Shown: one piece after another, positions 36,240 to 44,688 of the stretch | How positions within the stretch are numbered: position 1 is the stretch's first letter | Layout of the letters: each line of letters begins with the position of its first letter | Origin: Flavobacteriaceae bacterium | Lineage (GTDB): Bacteria; Bacteroidota; Bacteroidia; Flavobacteriales; Flavobacteriaceae | Length of the DNA stretch: 55,832 bases | NCBI GenBank assembly: GCA_018699935.1 | Contig: JABISF010000046.1 | Coordinates: 1 to 55,832, forward strand | Direction of reading: 5' to 3' | Translations under genes and position numbers: made by a program | Notes under the pieces: model-generated | Databases searched by the model: none | Told to the model about the DNA's origin: nothing | Seen by the model: only the letters and a program-made list of their open reading frames with translations

Positions 36240-37652
36240 ATGGACCCATTGCGCATTGCTGAAAGTACCATAGTTGCTCTTTCCACCCCTCCGGGTGCAG
36301 GAGCCATCGCTGTGATACGAGTTTCTGGTGCCGATGCCATCAAAAAAACAACCCTTTTCTTTTCTGCTAAAAACGGAAAAGCCTTGGATACGTTTCCCTC
36401 ACATAAAGCTATTTTTGGCGATTTTAAAGTAGCCCACCAACTCATCGATGAAGTTTTACTGACCCTGTTTAGAGCCCCTCATTCCTATACTGGGGAGGAG
36501 GTTGTAGAAATCAGTTGTCACGGTTCGCACTTTATTCAACAACAAATTCTACAAGCGCTTTTGAGTGAAAAAATCTATATGGCACAACCCGGAGAATTTA
36601 CGCTCCGTGCCTATTTAAACAAAAAACTCGATTTAAGTCAGGCAGAGGCCGTAGCGGATTTGATTGCTTCAGAAAATGAAGCCGCCCACCAAATGGCTTT
36701 ACAACAAATGCGTGGCGGTTTTTCAGAAGCCATTGAAAGTCTGCGTCAAAAACTGATCGAATTTACAGCCCTGATTGAATTGGAGTTGGATTTTGGAGAA
36801 GAAGATGTAGAATTTGCCAATCGTCCCGAACTTCAAAATCTTTTGGAAGACCTTAGTCAACGCCTTACTTTGTTGGTCGAATCTTTTGCTTTTGGAAACG
36901 TTATCAAAGATGGTGTGGGTGTCGTTATCGCCGGAAAACCCAATGCCGGAAAATCCTCCCTATTAAATGCCTTGCTCAATGAAGATCGCGCCATTGTCTC
37001 CAATATACCTGGGACCACGCGAGACACCATAGAAGACAATATTGTTATTGAAGGAATTAAATTTCGGTTTATAGACACCGCAGGCTTGCGCGAAACTTCG
37101 GACAGTATCGAGGCAATTGGAGTGCAAAAAGCAAAAGATAAAGTGGCGCAGGCCACAGTTCTGCTCTATCTTTTTGATCGAACGGACAGCACTGTGGAAG
37201 CACTTGTATTGGCGATCAAATCGCTCTATCGACAGGGATTAATTGTATTGCTGGTGGAAAATAAAATTGATCAGTTTGACGGTAAAGTGGATGAGAAATT
37301 TAATGCAGAACTCCATGCGCTGTTGAAAAAAGAGGTTGCTCAATTCATATCGCTCAGCACCCTCCAGCCCGACTCCGTTCAAGCCCTGAAAAAAAGCCTG
37401 GTTGCTGAAGTAGAAAAATTAAAAAACAACAGCAGCGTTATTGTCAGCAATATGCGCCATTTCGAAGCTTTAAAAGCGGCTTTGCTGTCCATCTGTGACG
37501 TACAAGAGGGTCTAAAGTCCTACCTCAGTGGGGATTTATTAAGTATCCATCTCAAAGAAACCATTGCCCATATCGGCAGCATTACCGGTAAAATTGATGT
37601 AGATCAAGACATTTTAGGGACGATTTTCGGGAAGTTCTGTATTGGGAAATAA
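36240..37652 (+). CDS. mnmE: tRNA modification GTPase MnmE
   Basis: A 470-residue GTPase that works with MnmG to install the carboxymethylaminomethyl group on U34 of several tRNAs. The formyl-tetrahydrofolate-binding N-terminal domain begins STIVALSTPPGAGAIAVIRV. The G domain has G1 GKPNAGKSS at about 221-229, G3 DTAG and G4 NKID. The protein ends in FCIGK, the conserved C-terminal motif whose cysteine takes part in catalysis. The frame also opens at a TTG two codons upstream; ATG at 36240 is preferred. It is the last gene before the toxin-antitoxin pair. Confidence 0.96.
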   Translation: MDPLRIAESTIVALSTPPGAGAIAVIRVSGADAIKKTTLFFSAKNGKALDTFPSHKAIFGDFKVAHQLIDEVLLTLFRAPHSYTGEEVVEISCHGSHFIQQQILQALLSEKIYMAQPGEFTLRAYLNKKLDLSQAEAVADLIASENEAAHQMALQQMRGGFSEAIESLRQKLIEFTALIELELDFGEEDVEFANRPELQNLLEDLSQRLTLLVESFAFGNVIKDGVGVVIAGKPNAGKSSLLNALLNEDRAIVSNIPGTTRDTIEDNIVIEGIKFRFIDTAGLRETSDSIEAIGVQKAKDKVAQATVLLYLFDRTDSTVEALVLAIKSLYRQGLIVLLVENKIDQFDGKVDEKFNAELHALLKKEVAQFISLSTLQPDSVQALKKSLVAEVEKLKNNSSVIVSNMRHFEALKAALLSICDVQEGLKSYLSGDLLSIHLKETIAHIGSITGKIDVDQDILGTIFGKFCIGK

Positions 37653-37700
37653 AATGATCTAATCACAATAAATTACGTTTTACAAAATATTATTCTAAAA

Positions 37701-37725
37701 CACAAAATATAATATTATTTTTGTG
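37701..37725 (+). promoter_or_regulatory. Operator and promoter of the higBA operon
   Basis: An inverted repeat with CACAAAA at its left end and TTTTGTG at its right end. The -7 box TATTTTTG (37716-37723) lies inside the right arm. A second copy of the left-arm sequence ACAAAATAT starts 20 bases upstream at about 37682, so the two lie on the same face of the helix. I infer binding of HigA, or the HigBA complex, for autorepression. Confidence 0.55.
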
Positions 37726-37747
37726 CTTAAGAATTTGAAGTAAAAAA

Positions 37748-38044
37748 ATGCGCATCATTACTTACAAAAGAATTAAGAGTTTTGTTGAAATGCAAGCGGA
37801 TAGTGAAAACGCTTTAAACTTTTGGTATCATACCGTTTCTGTTAAAAACTGGGATACTATTAACGAATTAAGACAAGATTTTAATGCTGTTGATGTTGTG
37901 GGGAACCATCGTTTTGTTTTCAACATCAAAGGAAACCATTACCGACTGATTGCTATTATTTCGTTCAATGCCAAAAAGGTTTATATAAGATTTATCGGAA
38001 CGCACTCGGAGTACAACAATATTATGGACATAAAAAACATTTAG
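37748..38044 (+). CDS. higB: HigB-type toxin (mRNA interferase)
   Basis: A 98-residue toxin of the HigB (PF09907-type) family, which cuts mRNA on the ribosome when free. Typical features are ALNFWYHTVSVKNWDTINEL at about 22-41, a mid-protein VGNHRFVFNIKGNHYRLIA at about 51-69 and the ending YIRFIGTHSEYNNI. No signal peptide. It comes first in the operon, ahead of its antitoxin, separated by two bases, as is characteristic of higBA rather than most other systems. The gene is visibly AT-rich compared with its neighbours, which suggests recent gain. Confidence 0.92.
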   Translation: MRIITYKRIKSFVEMQADSENALNFWYHTVSVKNWDTINELRQDFNAVDVVGNHRFVFNIKGNHYRLIAIISFNAKKVYIRFIGTHSEYNNIMDIKNI

Positions 38045-38046
38045 CC

Positions 38047-38406
38047 ATGATACAGACAGAAAAAGAATACAACGCTATCGTTGAACGCATGGAAGAACTT
38101 TTGCAAAACTCAGAAAATATCGAAAACCAAGCAGCAAGGGGTTATGTAGAACTCAACCTCTTGTCTGACCTTGTGGCAGATTTTGAAGAACGTTATTATC
38201 CTATTAAAAAACCCACTATGGTTGAAGTGATTAAATTGCGGATGGCAGAAATGGGATTGAATCAAAAACGATTATCCGAGCTTTTGGGAGTAAGTACATC
38301 AAGAGTGAGTGAATACCTTAACGGCAAAAGTGAACCTACACTAAAAGTGGCACGGGATATAAGCGTAAAACTTGGTATTGATGCTTCCATCGTTTTGGGT
38401 GTTTAA
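38047..38406 (+). CDS. higA: HigA-type antitoxin (XRE)
   Basis: A 119-residue antitoxin. The N-terminal part (about 1-55) is helical with an acidic patch suited to toxin binding, and the C-terminal half (about 60-115) is a Cro/C1-type helix-turn-helix reading GLNQKRLSELLGVSTSRVSE. It neutralises HigB and represses the operon through the palindrome at 37701-37725. It starts two bases after higB. No other cargo genes lie beside the pair. Confidence 0.92.
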   Translation: MIQTEKEYNAIVERMEELLQNSENIENQAARGYVELNLLSDLVADFEERYYPIKKPTMVEVIKLRMAEMGLNQKRLSELLGVSTSRVSEYLNGKSEPTLKVARDISVKLGIDASIVLGV

Positions 38407-38557
38407 GCAGTATACTTAAGTGATTCTCAACAAAATTTGAAGAAAAGGATCTTACAGGGAAAGAAAATGTCCATTACAAATAGGCAAATCCTACCCCTTT
38501 TAGTTTAAAACTTTTTTATATTTTTAGAAAACTATATCTAACTGTAAAAACTATATT

Positions 38558-39238
38558 ATGAGAATTACTTTATTATCAGCGCTCCTTTTCGTCGTCCAGA
38601 TGAGTTTTGCCCAATCCTTTATGCCTGCATACAATTCAACTTTTTCCAACGACATTGAGGTTACACTCAATGACGGAACCATTCAAAAGGGAAAAGTGGT
38701 TATTTATGGAATGAAAAGAATGACCATAAAATTGGAAAATGGAGAAAAAATCAAAGTGGGAGTAATGGATATGAAACAATATCGTTTGCCTGCTCCAAAA
38801 TCCACGGTTTTAAAATTACTTTCTATGGGTAATTCTACATCATCTGTAAATGAACTGCTTAACACGGATTTTAAAACTGCCTTTAACACAGATTATTTTG
38901 TTTTTAAAAGACTGTTGGACAAAAAAGGAAAACCTTTTATGGCGCAGTTGATAAATCCTGGCTTTGACAATCATATGCAAGTATATCTTGATCCAAATGC
39001 AAAAGAAACAGGAGGTGGAAAATTAACCGGTGGTCTTGTGGGCGGAGAGGACAAATCCTATTACATCTCCAAAGGCATTGGCAGCGCTGCATTATTTGTA
39101 GAAAAGAAACGGTACAAAAAATCGTTTACCACCATCTTTGAGGGATGTCCTGAAATTTCAAGTAGATTTGGAGAAAAACCAGAGTGGGATGATGTGGCTA
39201 CACACGTCTTTTTCTACGATCAGATTTGCAACAAATAA
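38558..39238 (+). CDS. Exported protein of unknown function
   Basis: A 226-residue protein with a clear signal peptide (MRITLLSALLFVVQMSFAQ, cleavage after residue 19). The mature part begins with a beta-rich region DIEVTLNDGTIQKGKVVIYG and LENGEKIKVGVMDMKQYRL, resembling a small beta-barrel or Sm-like domain in composition, then a central and a C-terminal part with lysine-rich loops. I do not recognise a family. It is monocistronic, between higA and a strong terminator at 39265-39288, and has no visible -7 match in the 150 bases before it. Confidence 0.72.
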   Translation: MRITLLSALLFVVQMSFAQSFMPAYNSTFSNDIEVTLNDGTIQKGKVVIYGMKRMTIKLENGEKIKVGVMDMKQYRLPAPKSTVLKLLSMGNSTSSVNELLNTDFKTAFNTDYFVFKRLLDKKGKPFMAQLINPGFDNHMQVYLDPNAKETGGGKLTGGLVGGEDKSYYISKGIGSAALFVEKKRYKKSFTTIFEGCPEISSRFGEKPEWDDVATHVFFYDQICNK

Positions 39239-39264
39239 TTTTTTTGCAACAACCAAAATTCAAG

Positions 39265-39288
39265 ACCCTCCCACGTGGAGGGTTTTTT
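39265..39288 (+). terminator. Intrinsic terminator
   Basis: GC-rich stem ACCCTCC / GGAGGGT with loop CACGT, followed by a run of six T. It ends the exported-protein transcript before the Crp/Fnr regulator. Confidence 0.85.
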
Positions 39289-39381
39289 ATTAAAAACGGT
39301 ATAAAACATTTTTAAAACGGTTGGTTGCTTTCAAAAACTAAGGCTTATCTTTAAAATCAATAAATATTCAAACAAAGTGCA

Positions 39382-40014
39382 ATGATCCACCAGCTAAAAG
39401 CGAGCTATGGTGCTGTTTTCGAGAATGATTTGCTCAATGAAATCCTTCAGGTGGGCACCTTTAAAGAAATTCCAGAAAACTATACACTAATGGACATCGG
39501 TGAATATGTCAAAGGAATGCCGTTATTGGTTTCAGGTGCCATTAAAGTCATTCGAGAAGATCATAATGGCGACGAACTTTTGCTCTATTATCTGGAAAAA
39601 GGAGACACCTGTTCCATGACCCTAAATTGCTGCATGGGTTCCACAAAAAGCGAAATCAGAGCCATCGCCGAGACGGATGCCAAATTGATTATGGTGCCCG
39701 TTCAAAAAATGGAGGAATGGACGGTCAAATACAAATCGTGGCGAAATTTTGTATTCTTAAGTTATCAAAACCGATTGAATGAAATGTTGAATACCATTGA
39801 TAGCATTGCTTTTTTTAAAATGGATATGCGTCTATTGGCGTATTTAAAAGAAAAATCTCGAATTAATGCGGGAGAAATTATCCAAAATACACATCAAGAA
39901 ATTGCTTACGATTTACACACCTCACGGGTTGTTATTTCAAGACTCTTAAAGAAGTTGGAACAGATCGGTAAAATCGAGTTGCACCGCAACTACATTAAAA
40001 TCATTGACTTATAG
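39382..40014 (+). CDS. Crp/Fnr-family transcriptional regulator
   Basis: A 210-residue Crp/Fnr regulator. The N-terminal cyclic-nucleotide-binding-like beta-roll covers about 20-115, and the C-terminal winged helix (about 150-205) has HQEIAYDLHTSRVVISRLLKK as recognition region. The beta-roll contains three cysteines in GDTCSMTLNCCMG at about 74-86, which is not the FNR iron-sulfur spacing but could sense thiol or persulfide state. It stands immediately upstream of a SulP transporter and a persulfide-dioxygenase-like gene. Repeated GTnAy-N4-GTTAC dyads nearby are plausible binding sites. Effector unknown; a sulfide or persulfide signal is an inference. Confidence 0.88.
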   Translation: MIHQLKASYGAVFENDLLNEILQVGTFKEIPENYTLMDIGEYVKGMPLLVSGAIKVIREDHNGDELLLYYLEKGDTCSMTLNCCMGSTKSEIRAIAETDAKLIMVPVQKMEEWTVKYKSWRNFVFLSYQNRLNEMLNTIDSIAFFKMDMRLLAYLKEKSRINAGEIIQNTHQEIAYDLHTSRVVISRLLKKLEQIGKIELHRNYIKIIDL

Positions 40015-40020
40015 GTCTTT

Positions 40021-40034
40021 GTAACTATTGTTAC
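40021..40034. promoter_or_regulatory. Candidate Crp/Fnr dyad upstream of sulP
   Basis: GTAACTATTGTTAC, a perfect 5+4+5 dyad between the regulator stop and the SulP start. It shares 11 of 14 positions with each of the sites at 41849 and 44661. Its centre is about 55 bases from the SulP ATG. Confidence 0.5.
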
Positions 40035-40081
40035 CTACATTTCGCGGAGAAGTATGTAATTTTATACTCAATTATATTTAG

Positions 40082-41824
40082 ATGCTAAAAAAATTCATTC
40101 CTCTGCTGCAATGGCTTCCGAGGTATAAAAAAGCTTATTTTTCTGGCGACCTAAGCGCGGGCTTAACGGTGGGTGTAATGCTTGTTCCGCAAGGCATGGC
40201 CTACGCCATGATTGCCGGCCTTCCTCCTGTTTTTGGCCTTTATGCTGCGCTGATTCCTCAAGTGGTTTATGCCCTTTTAGGAACTTCACGGCAATTGGCC
40301 GTAGGGCCTGTAGCTATGGATTCTCTTTTGGTAGCCTCGGGCTTAGGGGCACTCGCTCTTTCAGGCATCGAAGAATATATTGCAATGGCGCTCTTTCTTT
40401 CCCTTTTTATGGGGACAATTCAATTTATACTTGGGCTATTTCGAATGGGGTTTTTGGTCAACTTTCTGTCCAAACCCGTCATTAGCGGATTTACTTCCGC
40501 AGCAGCCATAATTATTGGTCTCAGCCAATTAAAACATATTTTAGGCACCTCCATTGAACGAAGCAATCAGGTGCACATCTTGTTAAAAAACGCTCTTCTC
40601 AATATTGATTCAACCCATTGGATTACGGTAGGGATTGGGCTTACCGCCATACTAATCATCAAACTCTCTAAAAAAATAAATCCACGCATCCCTGCGGCAT
40701 TGATTGTGGTTTTTTTGGGGGTACTGATTGTTTATTTTTTAAATCTTAACGAGCAAGGCGTCAAAATTGTTGGTGAAGTACCGAGTGGACTACCCTCCCC
40801 CAAACTTCCTACTGTGGATGGCTCCCGAATTTCTGAATTGTTTCCCATTGCTCTCACCCTCGCGTTGATTGCATTTATGGAAGCGATATCTGTAGCCAAA
40901 GCCATTGAAGAAAAGCATTCGGATTATGAGGTCGATCCCAATCAAGAGCTCATTGCCCTTGGAGCGTCCAATATTATTGGAGCGGTTTTCCAATCCTATC
41001 CCACAACAGGCGGTTTTTCAAGAACAGCGGTCAATGACCAAGCTGGGGCAAAAACGGGCGTAGCTCCATTGATTAGTGCTTTGGTAGTAGGACTCACCCT
41101 GCTTTTTCTTACCCCGCTTTTTTATTATTTACCCAATGCTGTTTTAGCTGCCATCATCATGGTTGCCGTTTTTGGCCTGATCGATTTGAACTATCCCCTG
41201 CAACTTTATAAGAACCAAAAAGATGAATTTATTCTATTGTTGGTCACCTTTTTTATCACCCTCGGAGTGGGGATCAAAGAAGGAATTCTTTTGGGCGTGT
41301 TGAGCTCCTTAATACTGTTGGTCTATCGGACCTCCAAACCTCATATTGCGGTTTTAGGAAGGATTCGAAACACCCATTATTTTAAAAACGTATTGCGCTT
41401 TCCTGATGATACCGAGACTTTCAAAGAGTTTTTAGTCCTGCGATTTGACGCTCAGCTCTATTTTGGAAACAAAGAATATTTTAAAAAGGAATTGTTGAAG
41501 CAGTTGGAACAAAATGGAAAAGAAACCCAATATATTATCCTAAACGCAGAAGCGATAAGTTATATCGACAGCAGTGCCGTTTTTATGTTACGGCAACTGA
41601 TTAACCACCTAAAACGACAAAATGTTCGTTTAATCATCGCTGGATCCATTGGACCAACTAGGGATATTTTATACAAAACGCAATTGATTGACGACATTGG
41701 CAAGGAAAACCTCTTTGTCAAGACCAATGAGGCTTTTGAACACTGCATGGAGCTAAGCCAAAAGTCTGCGATTGAAGAAAAAATTTCACTACAATACAAA
41801 AACAATGATAATGCAGTTGAGTAA
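40082..41824 (+). CDS. SulP-family inorganic anion transporter
   Basis: A 580-residue SLC26/SulP transporter with about 14 membrane helices (about 25-420) and a C-terminal cytoplasmic STAS domain (about 445-560), which holds the switch segment AEAISYIDSSAVFMLRQLIN at about 488-507. The early motif YAMIAGLPPVFGLYAALIPQVVYALLG is diagnostic. Members carry sulfate, bicarbonate or other anions. Placement between a Crp/Fnr regulator and a persulfide dioxygenase suggests sulfate or sulfite export or uptake in sulfur metabolism. A weak -7 box, TATATTTA at 40073-40080, abuts the ATG. Confidence 0.92.
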   Translation: MLKKFIPLLQWLPRYKKAYFSGDLSAGLTVGVMLVPQGMAYAMIAGLPPVFGLYAALIPQVVYALLGTSRQLAVGPVAMDSLLVASGLGALALSGIEEYIAMALFLSLFMGTIQFILGLFRMGFLVNFLSKPVISGFTSAAAIIIGLSQLKHILGTSIERSNQVHILLKNALLNIDSTHWITVGIGLTAILIIKLSKKINPRIPAALIVVFLGVLIVYFLNLNEQGVKIVGEVPSGLPSPKLPTVDGSRISELFPIALTLALIAFMEAISVAKAIEEKHSDYEVDPNQELIALGASNIIGAVFQSYPTTGGFSRTAVNDQAGAKTGVAPLISALVVGLTLLFLTPLFYYLPNAVLAAIIMVAVFGLIDLNYPLQLYKNQKDEFILLLVTFFITLGVGIKEGILLGVLSSLILLVYRTSKPHIAVLGRIRNTHYFKNVLRFPDDTETFKEFLVLRFDAQLYFGNKEYFKKELLKQLEQNGKETQYIILNAEAISYIDSSAVFMLRQLINHLKRQNVRLIIAGSIGPTRDILYKTQLIDDIGKENLFVKTNEAFEHCMELSQKSAIEEKISLQYKNNDNAVE

Positions 41825-41848
41825 CTTTTTTGCATATAAAAAAGATAT

Positions 41849-41862
41849 GTCACCAATGTTAC
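41849..41862. promoter_or_regulatory. Candidate Crp/Fnr dyad upstream of the MBL/rhodanese gene
   Basis: GTCACCAATGTTAC, one base short of perfect symmetry in the outer arms. A -7-like TAATTTTA box at 41885-41892 puts the predicted transcription start near 41898, so the site is centred at about -43, the usual position for class II activation by Crp/Fnr proteins. Confidence 0.5.
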
Positions 41863-41908
41863 TGAAAGTATGCGCAGCAATAATTAATTTTACACCAAAA
41901 TAAATATC

Positions 41909-43318
41909 ATGAAAGTAAAACAAATTTATACCGGTTGTTTAGCACAAGGCACTTATTACGTAGAAAGTAATGGAGAAGTTGCGATCATTGATCCTTTGCG
42001 CGAGGTAAAACCTTACATTGACAAAGCAGAAGCGGAAGGCGCAAAAATCAAGTATATTTTCGAGACCCACTTTCATGCCGACTTCGTCAGTGGACATGTT
42101 ACCTTGTCAAAAGAGACGGGAGCACCCATCATTTATGGACCCAATGCAAATCCAGCTTTTGACGCCATCATTGCGGAAGACCATCAGGAGTTTAAATTGG
42201 GAGACGTTACCATTAAGGTACTGCATACCCCCGGACATACGATGGAGAGCACCACCTATCTTCTTATCGACGAAAAGGGTAAAGATCACTCCATCTTTAG
42301 TGGAGACACCTTGTTCTTGGGGGATGTTGGACGCCCCGATTTAGCCCAAAAAATGGGCGTACTCACCGAAAAAGATTTGGCGGGATTCTTATTCGACAGT
42401 TTACGAAACAAAATCATGCCCCTGGCAGACGATGTAGTCGTTTATCCTGCACATGGTGCCGGTTCTGCTTGTGGGAAAAACATGATGAAAGAAACCGTAG
42501 ACACGCTCGGAAATCAGAAGAAAATGAATTACGCTTTACGAGCGGATATGACTAAAGAAGAGTTTATCGAAGAAGTTATCGATGGACTCCTCCCTCCTCC
42601 TCAATATTTTCCTTTAAATGTAAAAATGAATAAGGAAGGCTATGAAGACATTGATACCGTACTGGAACGCGGCACCCGAGCTTTGTCTCCCAAAGCCTTT
42701 GAAGCAGCGGCCAACGAGACCGGAGCCGTTGTTCTCGACGTGCGTCATCAAGATGACTTTGCCAAAGGTCATATTCCCAGCTCCATTTTTATTGGATTGA
42801 AAGGAGGCTTTGCTCCGTGGGTTGGTGCATTGATTGCCGATGTACAAAAACCTATTTTGCTCATCACAGAGGAAGGTATGGAAGAAGAAGCCGTTACACG
42901 TTTGTCTCGAGTGGGCTTTGACAATACTTTGGGCTATTTAGAAGGTGGATTTGAAGCGTGGAAAAATGCCGCCATGGATTATGATACTGTAACCCAGGTG
43001 GATGCCACACAGCTTAAAAACTTGCTATCCAAAGAAGAAGTTCCTGTGTTTGATGTGCGTAAACCCGGAGAATATTTGTCAGAGCATGTACTTCCTGCCC
43101 ACAATACCCCTTTGGACTTCATCAATGATTATTTGTCAGAATTTCCGGAAAAAGAGTCGTTTTATGTACACTGCGCTGGTGGCTACCGAAGTATGATTGC
43201 CATTTCTATTTTGAAAAGTAGAGGAATTCACAACTTAATTGATGTAATCGGCGGATATACAGCCATTAAGGAAGCAGGAATCCCAGTTTCTGACTATGTT
43301 TGTCCTTCGACCCTCTAA
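41909..43318 (+). CDS. Persulfide-dioxygenase-like MBL protein with two rhodanese domains
   Basis: A 469-residue cytoplasmic three-domain protein. The metallo-beta-lactamase part (about 1-245) carries ETHFHADFVSGH with His54, His56 and Asp58, HTPGH with His110, and SGDTLFLGDVGRPD with Asp133, as in the ETHE1-type iron persulfide dioxygenases that oxidise thiol persulfides to sulfite. The first rhodanese domain (about 260-360) lacks an active cysteine in its LLITEEGMEEEA loop; the second (about 370-465) has Cys422 in VHCAGGYRS. So one domain is probably structural and one moves sulfur. It has an upstream Crp/Fnr-like site and a SulP neighbour. Confidence 0.9.
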   Translation: MKVKQIYTGCLAQGTYYVESNGEVAIIDPLREVKPYIDKAEAEGAKIKYIFETHFHADFVSGHVTLSKETGAPIIYGPNANPAFDAIIAEDHQEFKLGDVTIKVLHTPGHTMESTTYLLIDEKGKDHSIFSGDTLFLGDVGRPDLAQKMGVLTEKDLAGFLFDSLRNKIMPLADDVVVYPAHGAGSACGKNMMKETVDTLGNQKKMNYALRADMTKEEFIEEVIDGLLPPPQYFPLNVKMNKEGYEDIDTVLERGTRALSPKAFEAAANETGAVVLDVRHQDDFAKGHIPSSIFIGLKGGFAPWVGALIADVQKPILLITEEGMEEEAVTRLSRVGFDNTLGYLEGGFEAWKNAAMDYDTVTQVDATQLKNLLSKEEVPVFDVRKPGEYLSEHVLPAHNTPLDFINDYLSEFPEKESFYVHCAGGYRSMIAISILKSRGIHNLIDVIGGYTAIKEAGIPVSDYVCPSTL

Positions 43319-43348
43319 ATATTAAAGTTTAATTTTAATAGTTGTTCC

Positions 43349-43720
43349 ATGAAAAAATATGTTTTACTCATTCTGTTTGGGGTATTTCTTATTACCCCTT
43401 TAGCTGCCCAAAAAGCACCTAAGATTGATATCGTATCCATGGAAACCATTAAATCTGAGGTCATTGGAAAAGAGGTGCAATTTCTTGACGTTCGTACTCC
43501 ACAAGAATTTGCCGCTGGACATATCGACGGAGCAATCAATATGAATGTGATGGATGTTACTTTTCTTGAAGACATTAAAACATTGGACAAAACCCAGCCG
43601 GTTTATGTGTATTGTCACATTGGCGGAAGAAGTAATGTTGCTGCCCAACAGTTAAAAGCTAACGGTTTTTTACTGATTTACGATTATAAAGGAGGCTATA
43701 ACGAGTGGTCTAAACAATAG
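43349..43720 (+). CDS. Exported rhodanese-domain protein
   Basis: A 123-residue rhodanese with a signal peptide (MKKYVLLILFGVFLITPLAAQ, cleavage near residue 21). Active Cys89 is in the loop CHIGGRSNVAA; DVRTPQEFAAGHIDGAINMN at about 47-66 is the family signature. It should carry sulfane sulfur in the periplasm. It follows the MBL/rhodanese gene by 30 bases on the same strand, so the pair is likely one transcript, giving a periplasmic and a cytoplasmic sulfurtransferase step. It converges with the minus-strand desaturase gene. Confidence 0.92.
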   Translation: MKKYVLLILFGVFLITPLAAQKAPKIDIVSMETIKSEVIGKEVQFLDVRTPQEFAAGHIDGAINMNVMDVTFLEDIKTLDKTQPVYVYCHIGGRSNVAAQQLKANGFLLIYDYKGGYNEWSKQ

Positions 43721-43724
43721 CTAT

Positions 43725-44615
43725 TTAGAACCGATCCTTGTGGTTTGCACTTTTAAAACCATATTTCAATTGTCCCATAAAGTTTTTGGGCATTTGATCA
43801 TCTCCTGGAAAACCTAACTTTATTGTTCCGCTGTCTTCGGCGATATGATTGGTTTTAAAAATATAATCCCAAACACTCAAACTAATTCCAAAATTCACTC
43901 CATTGGGGTGTTCTTCTGGAAAATGATAGGCGTGATGATAGAGATGCATCACCGGGTTGTTGACCAAATATTTAAAGGGACCCCATGTAATTTTGATGTT
44001 GGAGTGGTTGAAATGCCCGATACTGATGGCGATAAAATGAACTATGTAGGCTTGCTCCGGTTCGAAACCTCCCAACAGCATCACCCCAAATGTTTTCAAG
44101 GGTTTGTACAATATGTTTTCCATCCAATGATAGCGCAGGTGGGCAGAAAAACCCATTTCCTTCACGCTGTGATGGACTTGATGAAACTTCCACAAAAATG
44201 AGAAACGATGTAGCATAATGTGTGTCAGCCATTGTACAAAATCCAATACAACAAAAAACACAAAAAGCTGCAGGAGCATGGGCAAAGCGGAGAGGTTGAG
44301 GATTGCTAAACTTTTTTCTGAAACGCCCAGCTGCTGAAAAAAGAGCGAAATGAGTTGGTAAAAACCGTTGATGGCCACAGAAAAAATAAAAAAGTTGAAG
44401 AACATATAAAAGCCATCTAACCAAAAGTCTTTTCTGATGATTCCCTGCGACTTACGCCAGGGAAAAACAATTTCCAACAGCCAAACCAAAAGGGAAATCA
44501 AAACTAATCCCCAAAAATAATTTGTGTACCAATCCACCTGAAAAGTCATGGAATTCCACGTCCACCTTGCTGTATCGAGAATTACGTTCAACAGAACTAA
44601 AAGATATTCATTCAT
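43725..44615 (-). CDS. Sterol-desaturase/fatty-acid-hydroxylase-family membrane protein
   Basis: A 296-residue membrane di-iron enzyme of the fatty-acid-hydroxylase superfamily. Histidine clusters are visible at HIMLHR (132-137), HQVHHS (145-150), HFNHS (201-205) and HLYHHAYH (224-231), with four to five hydrophobic helices before and between them. The frame is open six codons upstream to 44633, but a TATATTTG box at 44631-44638 lies there, so ATG 44615 is preferred. A Crp/Fnr-like dyad is upstream. The lipid substrate is unknown. Its place in a sulfur-related cluster is unexplained. Confidence 0.85.
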   Translation of the reverse strand: MNEYLLVLLNVILDTARWTWNSMTFQVDWYTNYFWGLVLISLLVWLLEIVFPWRKSQGIIRKDFWLDGFYMFFNFFIFSVAINGFYQLISLFFQQLGVSEKSLAILNLSALPMLLQLFVFFVVLDFVQWLTHIMLHRFSFLWKFHQVHHSVKEMGFSAHLRYHWMENILYKPLKTFGVMLLGGFEPEQAYIVHFIAISIGHFNHSNIKITWGPFKYLVNNPVMHLYHHAYHFPEEHPNGVNFGISLSVWDYIFKTNHIAEDSGTIKLGFPGDDQMPKNFMGQLKYGFKSANHKDRF

Positions 44616-44630
44616 AAATATAGTGATGTA

Positions 44631-44674
44631 CAAATATAGTCACTCCGGTTGCCCCAGTCGGTAATAAATGTTAC
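44631..44674 (-). promoter_or_regulatory. Promoter and candidate Crp/Fnr site of the desaturase gene
   Basis: The -7 box TATATTTG is at 44631-44638 on the minus strand. GTAATAAATGTTAC at 44661-44674 matches the dyads at 40021 and 41849 and would be centred about -44 from the predicted start. A looser match, GTCACTCCGGTTGC, lies at 44639-44652, 22 bases closer, about two helical turns away. No -33 TTTG is seen, consistent with activator dependence. Confidence 0.45.
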
Positions 44675-44688
44675 ACAACAACAAAAAA

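Noticed and set aside
38407-38557. Possible attachment-site repeat after higA matching the end of mnmE
   Set aside because: I found no direct repeat of the mnmE end flanking the toxin-antitoxin pair, so a site-specific integration cannot be claimed.
43845-44201. Plus-strand frame inside the desaturase gene
   Set aside because: It is antisense to a clear histidine-box enzyme and has no recognisable domain or promoter.
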